The notes beneath the pieces are model-generated. The model was not told the DNA's origin and made no database searches. It was given only the letters and a program-made list of their open reading frames with translations. A stretch of DNA of 64,000 bases from Sphingobacteriales bacterium (lineage in GTDB: Bacteria > Bacteroidota > Bacteroidia > Chitinophagales > Chitinophagaceae): assembly GCA_016219985.1 (NCBI GenBank), contig JACRJO010000022.1:124001-188000 (forward strand), given 5' to 3'. Made by a program: the position numbers and the translations under genes. The first letter of the stretch is position 1. Each line of letters opens with the position of its first letter. Below are positions 36,227 to 43,306 of the stretch, one piece after another.

Positions 36227-36275
36227 GAGCTGCGAGCTTTGAGCTGCGAGTCACGAGCTGTGAGTTGCGAGTTGT
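36227..36275 (+). repeat. Heptanucleotide array (7 units, GAGYTRY type)
   Basis: Seven exact-length 7-nt units beginning GAG, the rest varying mainly by transitions (GAGCTGC, GAGTTGT). A GC-rich segment GGGCCTGCCTTCGC follows, resembling the palindrome found at other arrays. Confidence 0.75.
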
Positions 36276-36363
36276 GGGCCTGCCTTCGCTATCGCTACGG
36301 CGAGCTAAGCTGCAAACTGGCGGAAAAAAATTTATTACCTTTATTTTCATTAAACTTCATCAT

Positions 36364-36825
36364 ATGAAAAAAACAGGAATTGCTCTCTTTGCCTTGTTGC
36401 TCAGCCAGTTGCTCCCCGCCCAGTTTGTAGCCACCATGGAAATCAAAGATAATGACAGTATACAGGGGCTTTGCAACCGGAAACAGGTTTATTCGCTTTT
36501 TCCCATGTTCAAAGGCCAGGAAGCAGCCAAATGTGATATCGCTGATGAAACGATAGAGGACCGCCTGAATGCAGAAGTAGTTTACCTGAAAGAAAATCCC
36601 AAACAAAATGACAAGGGTATGGTGAGCATCATCATCAACTGTAAAGGAGAGGTGGTACGTTGTGAAACTGATAACAAAACCAAAAGCGAAGAGCTGGATA
36701 AACAGATACTGGCTGTATTTACTTCCCTTAAAAAATGGAAGCCGGGCAAACTCAATGGCAAGGAGGTAGACAGTGTTACACTCTGGAGTTTTGAAATAAA
36801 AAAGGGGAAACTGGAGCTTCATTAA
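36364..36825 (+). CDS. Exported protein with a TonB-C-like domain
   Basis: 153 residues starting at MKKTGIALF, with a signal peptide ending near LPAQ. The C-terminal part reads as a TonB C-terminal domain: GMVSIIINCKGEVVRCE, then LDKQILAVFTSLKKWKPGKLNGKEV, then SVTLWSFEIKKG. There is no N-terminal anchor helix besides the signal, so it is not a classical TonB. It may be a periplasmic partner or a domain reused for another task. Confidence 0.75.
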   Translation: MKKTGIALFALLLSQLLPAQFVATMEIKDNDSIQGLCNRKQVYSLFPMFKGQEAAKCDIADETIEDRLNAEVVYLKENPKQNDKGMVSIIINCKGEVVRCETDNKTKSEELDKQILAVFTSLKKWKPGKLNGKEVDSVTLWSFEIKKGKLELH

Positions 36826-36896
36826 TTCCAACTATCAACTGAAATATCAGCACCCCGTCGGGGTGTAATTGATTGGCAACTGATTAATATGAGGGA

Positions 36897-36938
36897 GAGC
36901 TGCGTGTTTCGAGCTACGAGCTGTGAGTTGCGAGTCCG
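36897..36938 (+). repeat. Heptanucleotide array (6 units, GAGYTRY type)
   Basis: Six in-phase units, five of them starting GAG. Followed by a GC-rich imperfect inverted repeat (CGCCTTCGC with GCGAGGCG). It lies about 70 nt after the stop of the TonB-C-like gene. Confidence 0.7.
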
Positions 36939-37019
36939 CCTTCGCAGCATCGGTGCGAGGCGTGCCCCCCGAACGATGAACTAAAATATTCCCAACGAAC
37001 ACACGCCCCTGACTACAAA

Positions 37020-37068
37020 CCTGCCTGACCGGCAGGCAGGCTACCAACTACAAACTACTAACTAATTT
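37020..37068 (-). repeat. Palindrome plus heptanucleotide array (4 units)
   Basis: Plus-strand CCTGCC...GGCAGG palindrome (37020-37040), then four 7-nt units CTACNAA (37041-37068). On the minus strand the array starts within the last codons and stop of the kinase-like gene and runs downstream from it. Confidence 0.65.
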
Positions 37069-38242
37069 CCCGCATATCCAGTATCAGCTGCACTTTCCCC
37101 GGTTCTTCCCGGATAATGGATTCATAATAACGCAGCCGTTTTGCCAGGTCCCTGTTGCGGGTGTCCTGGAAACGAATGGAAAAATCAGTCGCTGCTGACC
37201 CATGATGGAATAATAATGTTACCTTATTCGCGCAGTGCAGCTTCACCTTTAAAAAGCCCGCACCGGGGCTGCCCGCGATGATACTGATGCATTGCTGCAA
37301 TATCCGGTAAAGAGAAAGCCGGTCGATATCCGGTATATCGGCGGAGGACTTTTCCAGTTCAATGCTCACTGGTAAATGGTATTTATCACTTAACAAACCG
37401 GCATAGGTTTCCAGCCCCTCTTTAAAGCCCAGGTCGATCAGCATCGCCGGACTCAATTCCACCGAGATATCGTTGAGTCCGTCCATGGCTGTTTTTACCA
37501 GTTCATCCGCTTTGAGGATCATTTCATGTTTTTCCGGCTGTGCCTGTAAATACAGGCGCCCGGTGGCGAGCCGCTGGGAAATATCATCCCGTATGGACAG
37601 GAGCAGGGAATACCCTTCTTTTTCCCGCTGCAGGTCGATGTCCCGCAGAAACTCCCGGTGCTCCTGTTGCTGATCATGCAATACACTCCGGTGCATGGCC
37701 ATAAAATGATAATACAGGGAAACCAGGAGAACGATCGTAGCTGCAATTGAAAGGGACAGGTTCATGATATAGACTTTGTTCATCAGGGTCTCCGGTAGAA
37801 AAAAATCATGGGCCCCCACATGTGTATAGACCAGGCTGAATAAAAAAAGTATTACCATCAGCACTGCCTGTGCAATGGTTTTTGCCAGGCTTGACTTGTA
37901 CAGGAAGAGATAGAGAAAGCCCACCAGGAAAGGAAAATAATACATCATTCCTCCCGAAGGACGTCCGAGGTGATAGGTCATCCAGAAGATCAGGCAGTTT
38001 AAAACCACCACCACCAGCAGGATGGCTATAAAAGGGGAATGATACCGGAAAATGATCATACCGACCAGGAGAATACCAATACCGGCCGCGTAAATCCGGA
38101 TGGATGTGTAATCCGTAAACGACCATGTCAGGTAGAGGAATATATTGGCCAGCAGGATAACAATGGCAACCAGGCAGAACAAATTATACGGCACAGCCCT
38201 GCCGGACTTGATTTTATTTACCAGGTTTTCTTGCGTAATCAT
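37058..38242 (-). CDS. Histidine-kinase-like membrane protein lacking the phosphorylated His (pseudo-kinase)
   Basis: 394 residues. Six membrane segments (about 20-180), a coiled coil (about 185-212), then a NarL-type dimerisation region. Where such kinases have LHDDIGQRL, this one reads IRDDISQRL, so Arg218 replaces the phospho-accepting His. The N-box is also lost: LSLYRILQQCISIIAG lacks the paired Asn of the usual EALNN, and no G-box glycines follow. It is therefore unlikely to autophosphorylate. No response regulator is adjacent. The last codons lie in a heptanucleotide array. Confidence 0.8.
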   Translation of the reverse strand: MITQENLVNKIKSGRAVPYNLFCLVAIVILLANIFLYLTWSFTDYTSIRIYAAGIGILLVGMIIFRYHSPFIAILLVVVVLNCLIFWMTYHLGRPSGGMMYYFPFLVGFLYLFLYKSSLAKTIAQAVLMVILFLFSLVYTHVGAHDFFLPETLMNKVYIMNLSLSIAATIVLLVSLYYHFMAMHRSVLHDQQQEHREFLRDIDLQREKEGYSLLLSIRDDISQRLATGRLYLQAQPEKHEMILKADELVKTAMDGLNDISVELSPAMLIDLGFKEGLETYAGLLSDKYHLPVSIELEKSSADIPDIDRLSLYRILQQCISIIAGSPGAGFLKVKLHCANKVTLLFHHGSAATDFSIRFQDTRNRDLAKRLRYYESIIREEPGKVQLILDMREIS

Positions 38243-38534
38243 TGCCTTATTCCCCTGTCACAATTTAATAAAAAACAAGACTCCTCCCTTTGTAAAACGT
38301 TGTCTTAAATCAATTTTACAGGATAAACCCCTACCCTGTTACTGCAGGTACGTATGAAATTTTGTTTTGCCGGCTGACAGTTACCGGTAGCCCGGAAAAA
38401 CACCCGCCTGTCTTGTATGGATTTCGCAATTCCGGCTTATCCTGCTACCTGCCAAAAATTAACACCCGGAATTATGGCCGGTCATTGCGACTTTGGTCAC
38501 ACAGGACTGTAAGCTTTCAGTCGATCTTTGTCCC

Positions 38535-39152
38535 ATGGATAAGAAGTTGAAAAATCACTGGGAGCAGGTTTACCAGACAAAAGGCCCTGCCCAGGTAAGC
38601 TGGACACAGGAAAAACCCGTTTCCTCTCTCGGCTTCATTCATTCCTTCAACCTGGAAAAAGAAGCCAGCATCATTGATGTGGGGGGCGGTGACAGCAAAT
38701 TGGTGGATTACCTGCTGAACGAAGGGTTTGAGCATATCACGGTGCTCGATATTTCCGCCACCGCGCTGGAAAAAGCACGGCAACGTCTCGGGGAAAAAGC
38801 CCATAAAGTAAACTGGGTCGTCAGCGATATAATGGACTATCAGCCCGACCGGCAATTTGATGCCTGGCACGACAGGGCCACTTTTCATTTTCTTACTTCG
38901 AAGGAACAGGTTGAGCAATATTTGGAAACAGCGAGGAAAGCCGTAACCGGTTATTTAGCGATCGGTACCTTTTCCGACCAGGGCCCTGACAAATGCAGCG
39001 GCCTGCCGGTGAAACAATACAGCGAAGAAAGCCTGGCTTCGGAGCTGCACAACGGGTTTGACAAAATCCGTTGTATCACCGAAGACCATATCACTCCATT
39101 TAACAGCAAGCAGCATTTCCTGTTCTGCAGCTTTAGGAAGCATTCAAACTGA
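38535..39152 (+). CDS. SAM-dependent class I methyltransferase
   Basis: 205 residues starting at MDKKLKNHWEQVYQTK. Motif I IIDVGGGDSKL, acidic end of strand 2 in ITVLDIS, and VVSDIMDY after strand 3 are those of a Rossmann methyltransferase. DAWHDRATFHFL is typical of the small-molecule (thiopurine-type) group. An upstream start at 38493 has no support. Substrate unknown. Confidence 0.85.
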   Translation: MDKKLKNHWEQVYQTKGPAQVSWTQEKPVSSLGFIHSFNLEKEASIIDVGGGDSKLVDYLLNEGFEHITVLDISATALEKARQRLGEKAHKVNWVVSDIMDYQPDRQFDAWHDRATFHFLTSKEQVEQYLETARKAVTGYLAIGTFSDQGPDKCSGLPVKQYSEESLASELHNGFDKIRCITEDHITPFNSKQHFLFCSFRKHSN

Positions 39153-39347
39153 TAACCCATAACCGCTAATGCTCATCTGGAGAATTCTTCCGGTCATGCC
39201 CGCGGCCATACCCCGGTCACTGGCACTGAAAATATCCGCGCCGGTTGGTGGCCCCTTCAGCCTGTCATACACTTTCGGGATCTGTTGAAGATTCTTTGAG
39301 CCGGCGCTCTCTATAAAGAATTCATTGAATATACCGGGTAAAATCGG
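39144..39347 (-). pseudogene. Possible coding remnant, stop-free but without a start
   Basis: On the minus strand a frame is open for about 67 codons from 39347 to a TGA at 39144-39146. Its translation looks protein-like (FNEFFIESAGSKNLQQIPKV and GMAAGMTGRILQMSISGYGL) but has no start codon near its upstream end and overlaps the methyltransferase 3' end. It could be a decayed gene fragment; chance is not excluded. Confidence 0.25.
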
Positions 39348-39377
39348 TCAGCCAATAAGTACTATATCCCGCAATTA

Positions 39378-40634
39378 TTAAAGGACTGGTCTATTGCTTA
39401 TTTCCTTTTCCACTTCCCGGATCGCTTCCCATTCTTCGCGTTTAAGTTCAGTAGTCATATAACGGGCTGCATTAAGTTTTTCCCGGGCCTTTTTCAGCAA
39501 AGCCTTCGCATTGCCAGGCCGGCCTGACTCCAGCTCAACTGAAGCCATCATACTGTAAAATCCCGGGTACCCCTCATAGATTTCAATCCCCCTTCGCAAT
39601 ACATCCGCAGTTAGTTTCAGTTTTTCTCCCTTAAACCGGTCGTTGTAATCATTCAGGTATCCTGAAGCAATGCTGTTGAAAAAAGAGAGGCCCGGATGCA
39701 GCTCCAATCCCAGGGATACAGAAGCCTCCTTATAAGCATTGAAATAGTCCTGCCAGGGTACCGAATCCGTTTGTACCTGATTGTTCAGTATATCAAATGA
39801 GGTATTCAGCGCTTTGAGACCAGGACTGAACAAGTCATTCAAAGCCCGGCCCGTGGTAAGCCCCGGGGTCGTGATATGCGAAGTGTTTTCTTTATAACAT
39901 TGCCAGTGGAAATCAGCCGGGAATACCCTGCCCGACAGGTAGGCCTGCAGTTTGCTGACCGAACTGTCGTGGGCATCGCCATAGGCCTGGATACCTGATG
40001 AGAAATAAAAAAAATGCGGCCGGCCGGGGTTTAATTTTTTTTCCTCAATATAGTTTTCAAATAATTGCTGCTGAGAAGGTGTATCAAAATCAAAAAAAGA
40101 GTTGCTTGCGGCGATCACGGCATTTATTTTTCCACGGAAAGCAGGTAAGGCATAAGAAGCAAGCATAGCTGTTCTCGAATGCCCGATCAGCAGGTTATAA
40201 TCTGCCAGTTTACATTCCCTTTCCAATTGTTCCCGGAAAGGGCCAAGTAGAAAGGTTAACAAAGTGTCCGCCTTCCCCTTCGCTGAAGCCGGAAGGGTCC
40301 ATTTAGTCCTGACCAGCGGGGGAAACTCCACCCCCACCAGCACTGCAGCGGGCATGTTCCCAAAATGGGTAAGATAGTCAATCGTCTGGAGGTTATATAT
40401 ATAGTTACTGCGGTTCTGCCTGTCAAAAAGAAATACCACCGGGTATGAAATGGCAGGAGCCAGTTCGGCTTCCCGTGGAAAAAAAATCTCCAGGCGAAGG
40501 GAGTCCTTCAGGCCGGGAACAAACATGGATCGCTTAATAGCCGGCCGGAACTGGCTGAAAGGCTGGGCGGATAAATGCTGGATCAGCCCGGGTATTGAAA
40601 AGATAAAAAAGAAAATAATCCTGCGTATACTCAT
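39378..40634 (-). CDS. Exported alpha/beta-hydrolase of the esterase D group
   Basis: 418 residues with a signal peptide ending near LSAQ. The first 265 residues fit an esterase D-type hydrolase: PVVFLFDRQ, LVGVEFPP, nucleophile Ser in LIGHSRTA, and a candidate catalytic His in TSHITTPG. The C-terminal 150 residues are helical with a TPR-like segment (FYSMMASVELESGRPGNAKALLKKA). This layout is common in Bacteroidota esterases related to siderophore esterases. Substrate unknown. Confidence 0.82.
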   Translation of the reverse strand: MSIRRIIFFFIFSIPGLIQHLSAQPFSQFRPAIKRSMFVPGLKDSLRLEIFFPREAELAPAISYPVVFLFDRQNRSNYIYNLQTIDYLTHFGNMPAAVLVGVEFPPLVRTKWTLPASAKGKADTLLTFLLGPFREQLERECKLADYNLLIGHSRTAMLASYALPAFRGKINAVIAASNSFFDFDTPSQQQLFENYIEEKKLNPGRPHFFYFSSGIQAYGDAHDSSVSKLQAYLSGRVFPADFHWQCYKENTSHITTPGLTTGRALNDLFSPGLKALNTSFDILNNQVQTDSVPWQDYFNAYKEASVSLGLELHPGLSFFNSIASGYLNDYNDRFKGEKLKLTADVLRRGIEIYEGYPGFYSMMASVELESGRPGNAKALLKKAREKLNAARYMTTELKREEWEAIREVEKEISNRPVL

Positions 40635-40730
40635 AGTTGCGAAAATAGGTGATTGGGCTATCTGTTACAAACAGGCCGCAAGGAAAACTGCGGTTTTTTC
40701 AGTAACTTAACAGGAACCAAAGCCTGTTTT

Positions 40731-41381
40731 ATGAAAAATAAAGATCTCGCTTTTGATGTTCTCCTTAAGACCCTGGTGAACCCCGATGATACCACGGTTA
40801 ATACAATGGCTGCCAGTCTTTCAGCGGAAGACATTGCAGAACTAAACAATGTACTTCCCGCGGTACGTCAGCAGGCCATGCAAATAAATGCATTCCAGAA
40901 GCAGGTGGAACTGGCCAACTCCAATATGGGGAATACCTACCAGACACTGATTAATCTCAAACAATCGCTTGATGAGGCCATGGGCCAGGCCCGGAAAGGT
41001 TATGCGTATGTGATGTGGATGTATGTGATTGTATTTTACCTGGGTATTGCACTCATTATAACAGCCGTGGTCTTTGCCGCACTGGATAAAACGATTCTGG
41101 CCATCGCATTTGGTACCATTGGCCTGGTCGATATCGTTACCTACCTGCTGGTCAAGCCGCCACTCGAGCTTCAGGCCAGCCGTTCCAATTATGCCCAGCT
41201 TACCGCAGCCCTGATCAGCTGGTTTACGGATCTCATGAATCTGAATACCTACCTGACCACACTGCCGGCAGGCACTTCTTTCGATAAAGTGGCGGAGGTA
41301 TCAAAAAAACAAATGGAAAATACACGTGAGCTGATGGACCTGATTGAGACCTACAGCGAACCGGGCAAACCGGCCAAATGA
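40731..41381 (+). CDS. Two-TM membrane protein of unknown function
   Basis: 216 residues starting at MKNKDLAFDVLL. A soluble N-terminal helical part ends in a long helix (QTLINLKQSLDEAMGQARKGY) that leads into two close membrane segments (about 99-119 and 122-142). An amphipathic C-terminal helical region follows. The topology and the helix-GY-TM-TM layout recall the TRADD-N-associated 2-TM domain proposed for bacterial conflict systems; this is a resemblance only. No effector gene is adjacent. Confidence 0.7.
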   Translation: MKNKDLAFDVLLKTLVNPDDTTVNTMAASLSAEDIAELNNVLPAVRQQAMQINAFQKQVELANSNMGNTYQTLINLKQSLDEAMGQARKGYAYVMWMYVIVFYLGIALIITAVVFAALDKTILAIAFGTIGLVDIVTYLLVKPPLELQASRSNYAQLTAALISWFTDLMNLNTYLTTLPAGTSFDKVAEVSKKQMENTRELMDLIETYSEPGKPAK

Positions 41382-41393
41382 AAACAACTGTTT

Positions 41394-41480
41394 TTAGTGC
41401 AGCACAACTAATTGTTTCCCGAAAACCTGTTGTTTATATTTCAGCTGTATAAAATAAATGCCATTGGTCAGTGAACTGGT
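41394..41480 (-). pseudogene. Remnant of a T9SS type A sorting domain
   Basis: On the minus strand this stretch encodes the end of a sorting domain: SSLTNGIYFIQLKYK, then QVFGKQLVVLH and a stop at 41394-41396. This matches the L-x-x-G-x-Y-x-x-x-L ... K-x-x-V ending of real cargo proteins. The homology stops where a GC-rich palindromic repeat begins (41482). No body of the gene remains upstream, so it is a truncated relic. Confidence 0.7.
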
Positions 41481-41481
41481 G

Positions 41482-41519
41482 CCTGCCCGGCCCGCTTCGC
41501 CGCGAGGCGAGTAGGCAGG
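41482..41519. repeat. GC-rich palindromic repeat, copy 1
   Basis: Outer stem CCTGCC with GGCAGG, inner stem CTTCGCC with GGCGAG. It shares the core CGGCCCGCTTCGCCGCGAGG with the copy at 63666 and lacks the TGTC segment next to the left outer stem. Followed by GTTGTCAGGGCC. Confidence 0.8.
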
Positions 41520-41546
41520 TTGTCAGGGCCTTCAAATAGCTTTTCA

Positions 41547-42074
41547 TTATAGTTTTCGTATTGAAAAAGCCCAGCCCTTAGATTTCCTCTTCTCATTAAG
41601 TTTCTCAACAAGCAGCGATACAGGAATTGCCCACAGAAAATAAACTCCTGCGCCTATGACCGGGATGACCAATATGGTTGCACCAGAATTGCCAGAAGTA
41701 TTTGAGGCTCTGTCTAGCAAGACGGCACCGCCTCCTGTCAATGCAATACCCGTAGCGGCAAAAAAAACCCGCTGACCTGGCCGGATTTTTCTCAATAACA
41801 GGATGCTGTCGGCGGAAATCAAAGCAGTTTCCCCGGATGTTCTCTTTGAGAGAATTGCAATTTTCCCATCTGTTACTCCCGCAAAATAACCTCTTGCTTT
41901 TTGTATTGAATGGCTGCCGTTATATTTTATAAAAAGTCTTTCTCCGGCCTCGTACTTCCGCTCACTACCATTTTTCCCAGCAACAATAACATACGCCAAA
42001 TCTGGCTGTGCAAATACTGAACTGCCGGATAAAACAAATACGAGTGTTACAATAAATAAATATATGCGATTCAT
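41547..42074 (-). CDS. Exported/membrane protein of unknown function
   Basis: 175 residues. Signal peptide (ends near VFAQ), a beta-rich middle with YFAGVTDGKIAIL and ISADSILLLRKI, then two hydrophobic segments (about 103-118 and 133-155) and a basic tail. Not recognised. The start ATG lies 1 nt after the stop of the upstream lipoprotein gene once that gene's frame is restored, so they probably form a two-gene unit. Confidence 0.65.
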   Translation of the reverse strand: MNRIYLFIVTLVFVLSGSSVFAQPDLAYVIVAGKNGSERKYEAGERLFIKYNGSHSIQKARGYFAGVTDGKIAILSKRTSGETALISADSILLLRKIRPGQRVFFAATGIALTGGGAVLLDRASNTSGNSGATILVIPVIGAGVYFLWAIPVSLLVEKLNEKRKSKGWAFSIRKL

Positions 42075-42075
42075 A

Positions 42076-42227
42076 TTACCTTACTACAAATGTGAATGTT
42101 CCGGTGTTCTCAACCCACTTATCTGCATCATTGGGAAAGACCACTTCCTTATATCCCTTGGATGATATTTTTCACAGGATCCGCCAATCAGTAGCAAACT
42201 AGCAATGGCAATAATTAACTGTTTCAT
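42076..42227 (-). pseudogene. Small lipoprotein gene with a single-base frameshift
   Basis: Starts MKQLIIAIASLLLIGGSCEK, a clear lipoprotein signal. In the assembled frame it runs into an unlikely tail ending at 42084. Adding one base in the five-T run at 42168-42172 restores a frame ending at 42076 with a sensible tail (SKGYKEVVFPNDADKW, then TGTFTFVV), about 50 residues in all. The restored stop lies 1 nt before the next gene's ATG, as expected in an operon. It could be a sequencing error, a true mutation or slippage. Confidence 0.65.
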
Positions 42228-42353
42228 GAAATATAATTTACAAAAAATCCCGGTCTCCAATTTTGGAACAGGGATTAATTTGGCATAAAGGTCCCTACTT
42301 CTCATCTATTTGTCAGGGCCTCCTCAGGTACTTTTCGTTACCTGCAACCGGAT

Positions 42354-42869
42354 CTATTCGCTGATTTTGAGATTTTCGGCTATCCAGGCATCCAGTTCCC
42401 CCGCTTCTTCACTTTTTACCAATTGTTCCATTTTCTTATCCTTCTTTATACCCTGCCCTGCTTTGTAAACGGCTATTATATCGCGGAGAGCTGCCCTTTC
42501 TTTTGCCAGCCGGTCTTTGGAGTAATTATTTTCCAGCACATACTTAGCGCAACCGGCCATGTAAATGAGCATCAGGCCATCGTTTTTCTTTTCAAAATCG
42601 GCGATCGTCGCATTGAGCGACACCGACACCGTAGGGCTACCAATGATCCATTTCAATACAAAGGCATACACTTCCTTGTGCTTTTCGGGCTGTTCATTCA
42701 GGGGCACCGTTTTGAGCCAGTTGGCCGCGGCAATTATATCTTTTTCATAGCGGGCATAATCTTCGGCTACATTCAGTGTTACATCTTTAGGAACGGTAAA
42801 TTCCTGGGCTTCAGCTTTCACAAGAATAAACAGAAGGGAAAAGAGTGGGATAAGGCGGAGCAATTTCAT
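42354..42869 (-). CDS. Exported protein of unknown function
   Basis: 171 residues with a signal peptide ending near AEAQ. The mature part is helical: DYARYEKDIIAAANWLKTVP, then FVLKWIIGSPTVSVSLN, then LMLIYMAGCAKYVLENNYS. This fits a family of secreted Bacteroidota proteins I recall only as hypothetical. Function unknown. The upstream region carries a 14-nt sequence shared with the DUF2490 operon. Confidence 0.7.
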   Translation of the reverse strand: MKLLRLIPLFSLLFILVKAEAQEFTVPKDVTLNVAEDYARYEKDIIAAANWLKTVPLNEQPEKHKEVYAFVLKWIIGSPTVSVSLNATIADFEKKNDGLMLIYMAGCAKYVLENNYSKDRLAKERAALRDIIAVYKAGQGIKKDKKMEQLVKSEEAGELDAWIAENLKISE

Positions 42870-42985
42870 ATTTAAAAATTTAAGGTTTATCCCTCTTATA
42901 TAAAGGGTGTCACAATATAAATATCTTCGTATTTACAACAAATGATTTTAGGGTCAAAAACTCCAGTGGGGCAATGTCCGTGATT

Positions 42986-43022
42986 CCCACTGCCCACTTA
43001 GTTGTCAGTTGTCAGGTATCAG
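42986..43022. repeat. Heptanucleotide array (5 units) abutting a palindrome
   Basis: In-phase units CCCACTG, CCCACTT, then three AGTTGTC-type units, ending directly at the palindrome at 43023. Confidence 0.65.
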
Positions 43023-43063
43023 CCTGCCTGTCCGGCCCGCTTCGCCGCGAGGCGAGTAGGCAG
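43023..43063. repeat. GC-rich palindromic repeat, copy 2
   Basis: Same structure as the copy at 63666 with one change in the right outer stem. Flanked on the left by AGTTGTC-type heptads and on the right by ATTGTCAGGGCC, almost the same flanks as the other copies. Confidence 0.8.
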
Positions 43064-43149
43064 ATTGTCAGGGCCTCCTGAGAGACTTTCTAATATAACA
43101 AATCATTTTGCGGTTAATAACTCCAGACGGGCACCGTCCGTGTTTCTGC

Positions 43150-43177
43150 CTACTGCCCACTCCCTACTGCCTACTAC
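43150..43177. repeat. Heptanucleotide array (4 units, CTACTGC type)
   Basis: Four in-phase 7-nt units of the CTACTGC/CCACTCC type within the repeat-rich region. Confidence 0.6.
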
Positions 43178-43234
43178 CCATCTTCCCAAAGAATACGGTA
43201 ACCCATTCATTTCCCCTCCGTCTCTTAGAAGGCC

Positions 43235-43276
43235 CCATTCACCATTCACCATTCACCATTGCCTACTCCCTAATCA
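43235..43276. repeat. Heptanucleotide array (6 units) overlapping a promoter
   Basis: Three CCATTCA units, then CCATTGC, CTACTCC and CTAATCA, all in phase. The -33 TTG of the carboxylase promoter is created by the TTGC in the fourth unit. Confidence 0.65.
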
Positions 43277-43287
43277 CCCTATCTTTG
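43259..43287 (+). promoter_or_regulatory. Bacteroidota-type promoter of the carboxylase gene
   Basis: TTG at 43259-43261 and a perfect TATCTTTG (-7 box TAnnTTTG) at 43280-43287, spaced 18 nt, ending 19 nt before the ATG. Confidence 0.65.
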
Positions 43288-43306
43288 TCCCCTAACGACA
43301 TACCTC

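Larger units (their letters stand above)
42939..43160. repeat. Two imperfect direct repeats of about 62 nt, 160 nt apart
   Basis: Copy A 42939-43000 and copy B 43099-43160 share AACTCCAG and GTCCGTG blocks and an ACTGCCCAC end; about three quarters of positions agree by eye. Both lead into heptanucleotide units. No coding frame is conserved between them. Confidence 0.6.
42870..43306. other. Repeat-rich divergent intergenic region, 437 nt
   Basis: Separates two divergent genes and contains, in order: the shared 14-nt motif (42927-42940), copy A of a 62-nt direct repeat, a heptanucleotide array, a GC-rich palindrome, copy B of the direct repeat, two more heptanucleotide arrays, and the promoter of the carboxylase gene. 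Confidence 0.7.

Noticed and set aside
36851..36865. Short hairpin CACCCC-GTC-GGGGTG after the TonB-C-like gene as a terminator
   Set aside because: The stem is good but the following sequence is not T-rich; listed only as a possible weak terminator.
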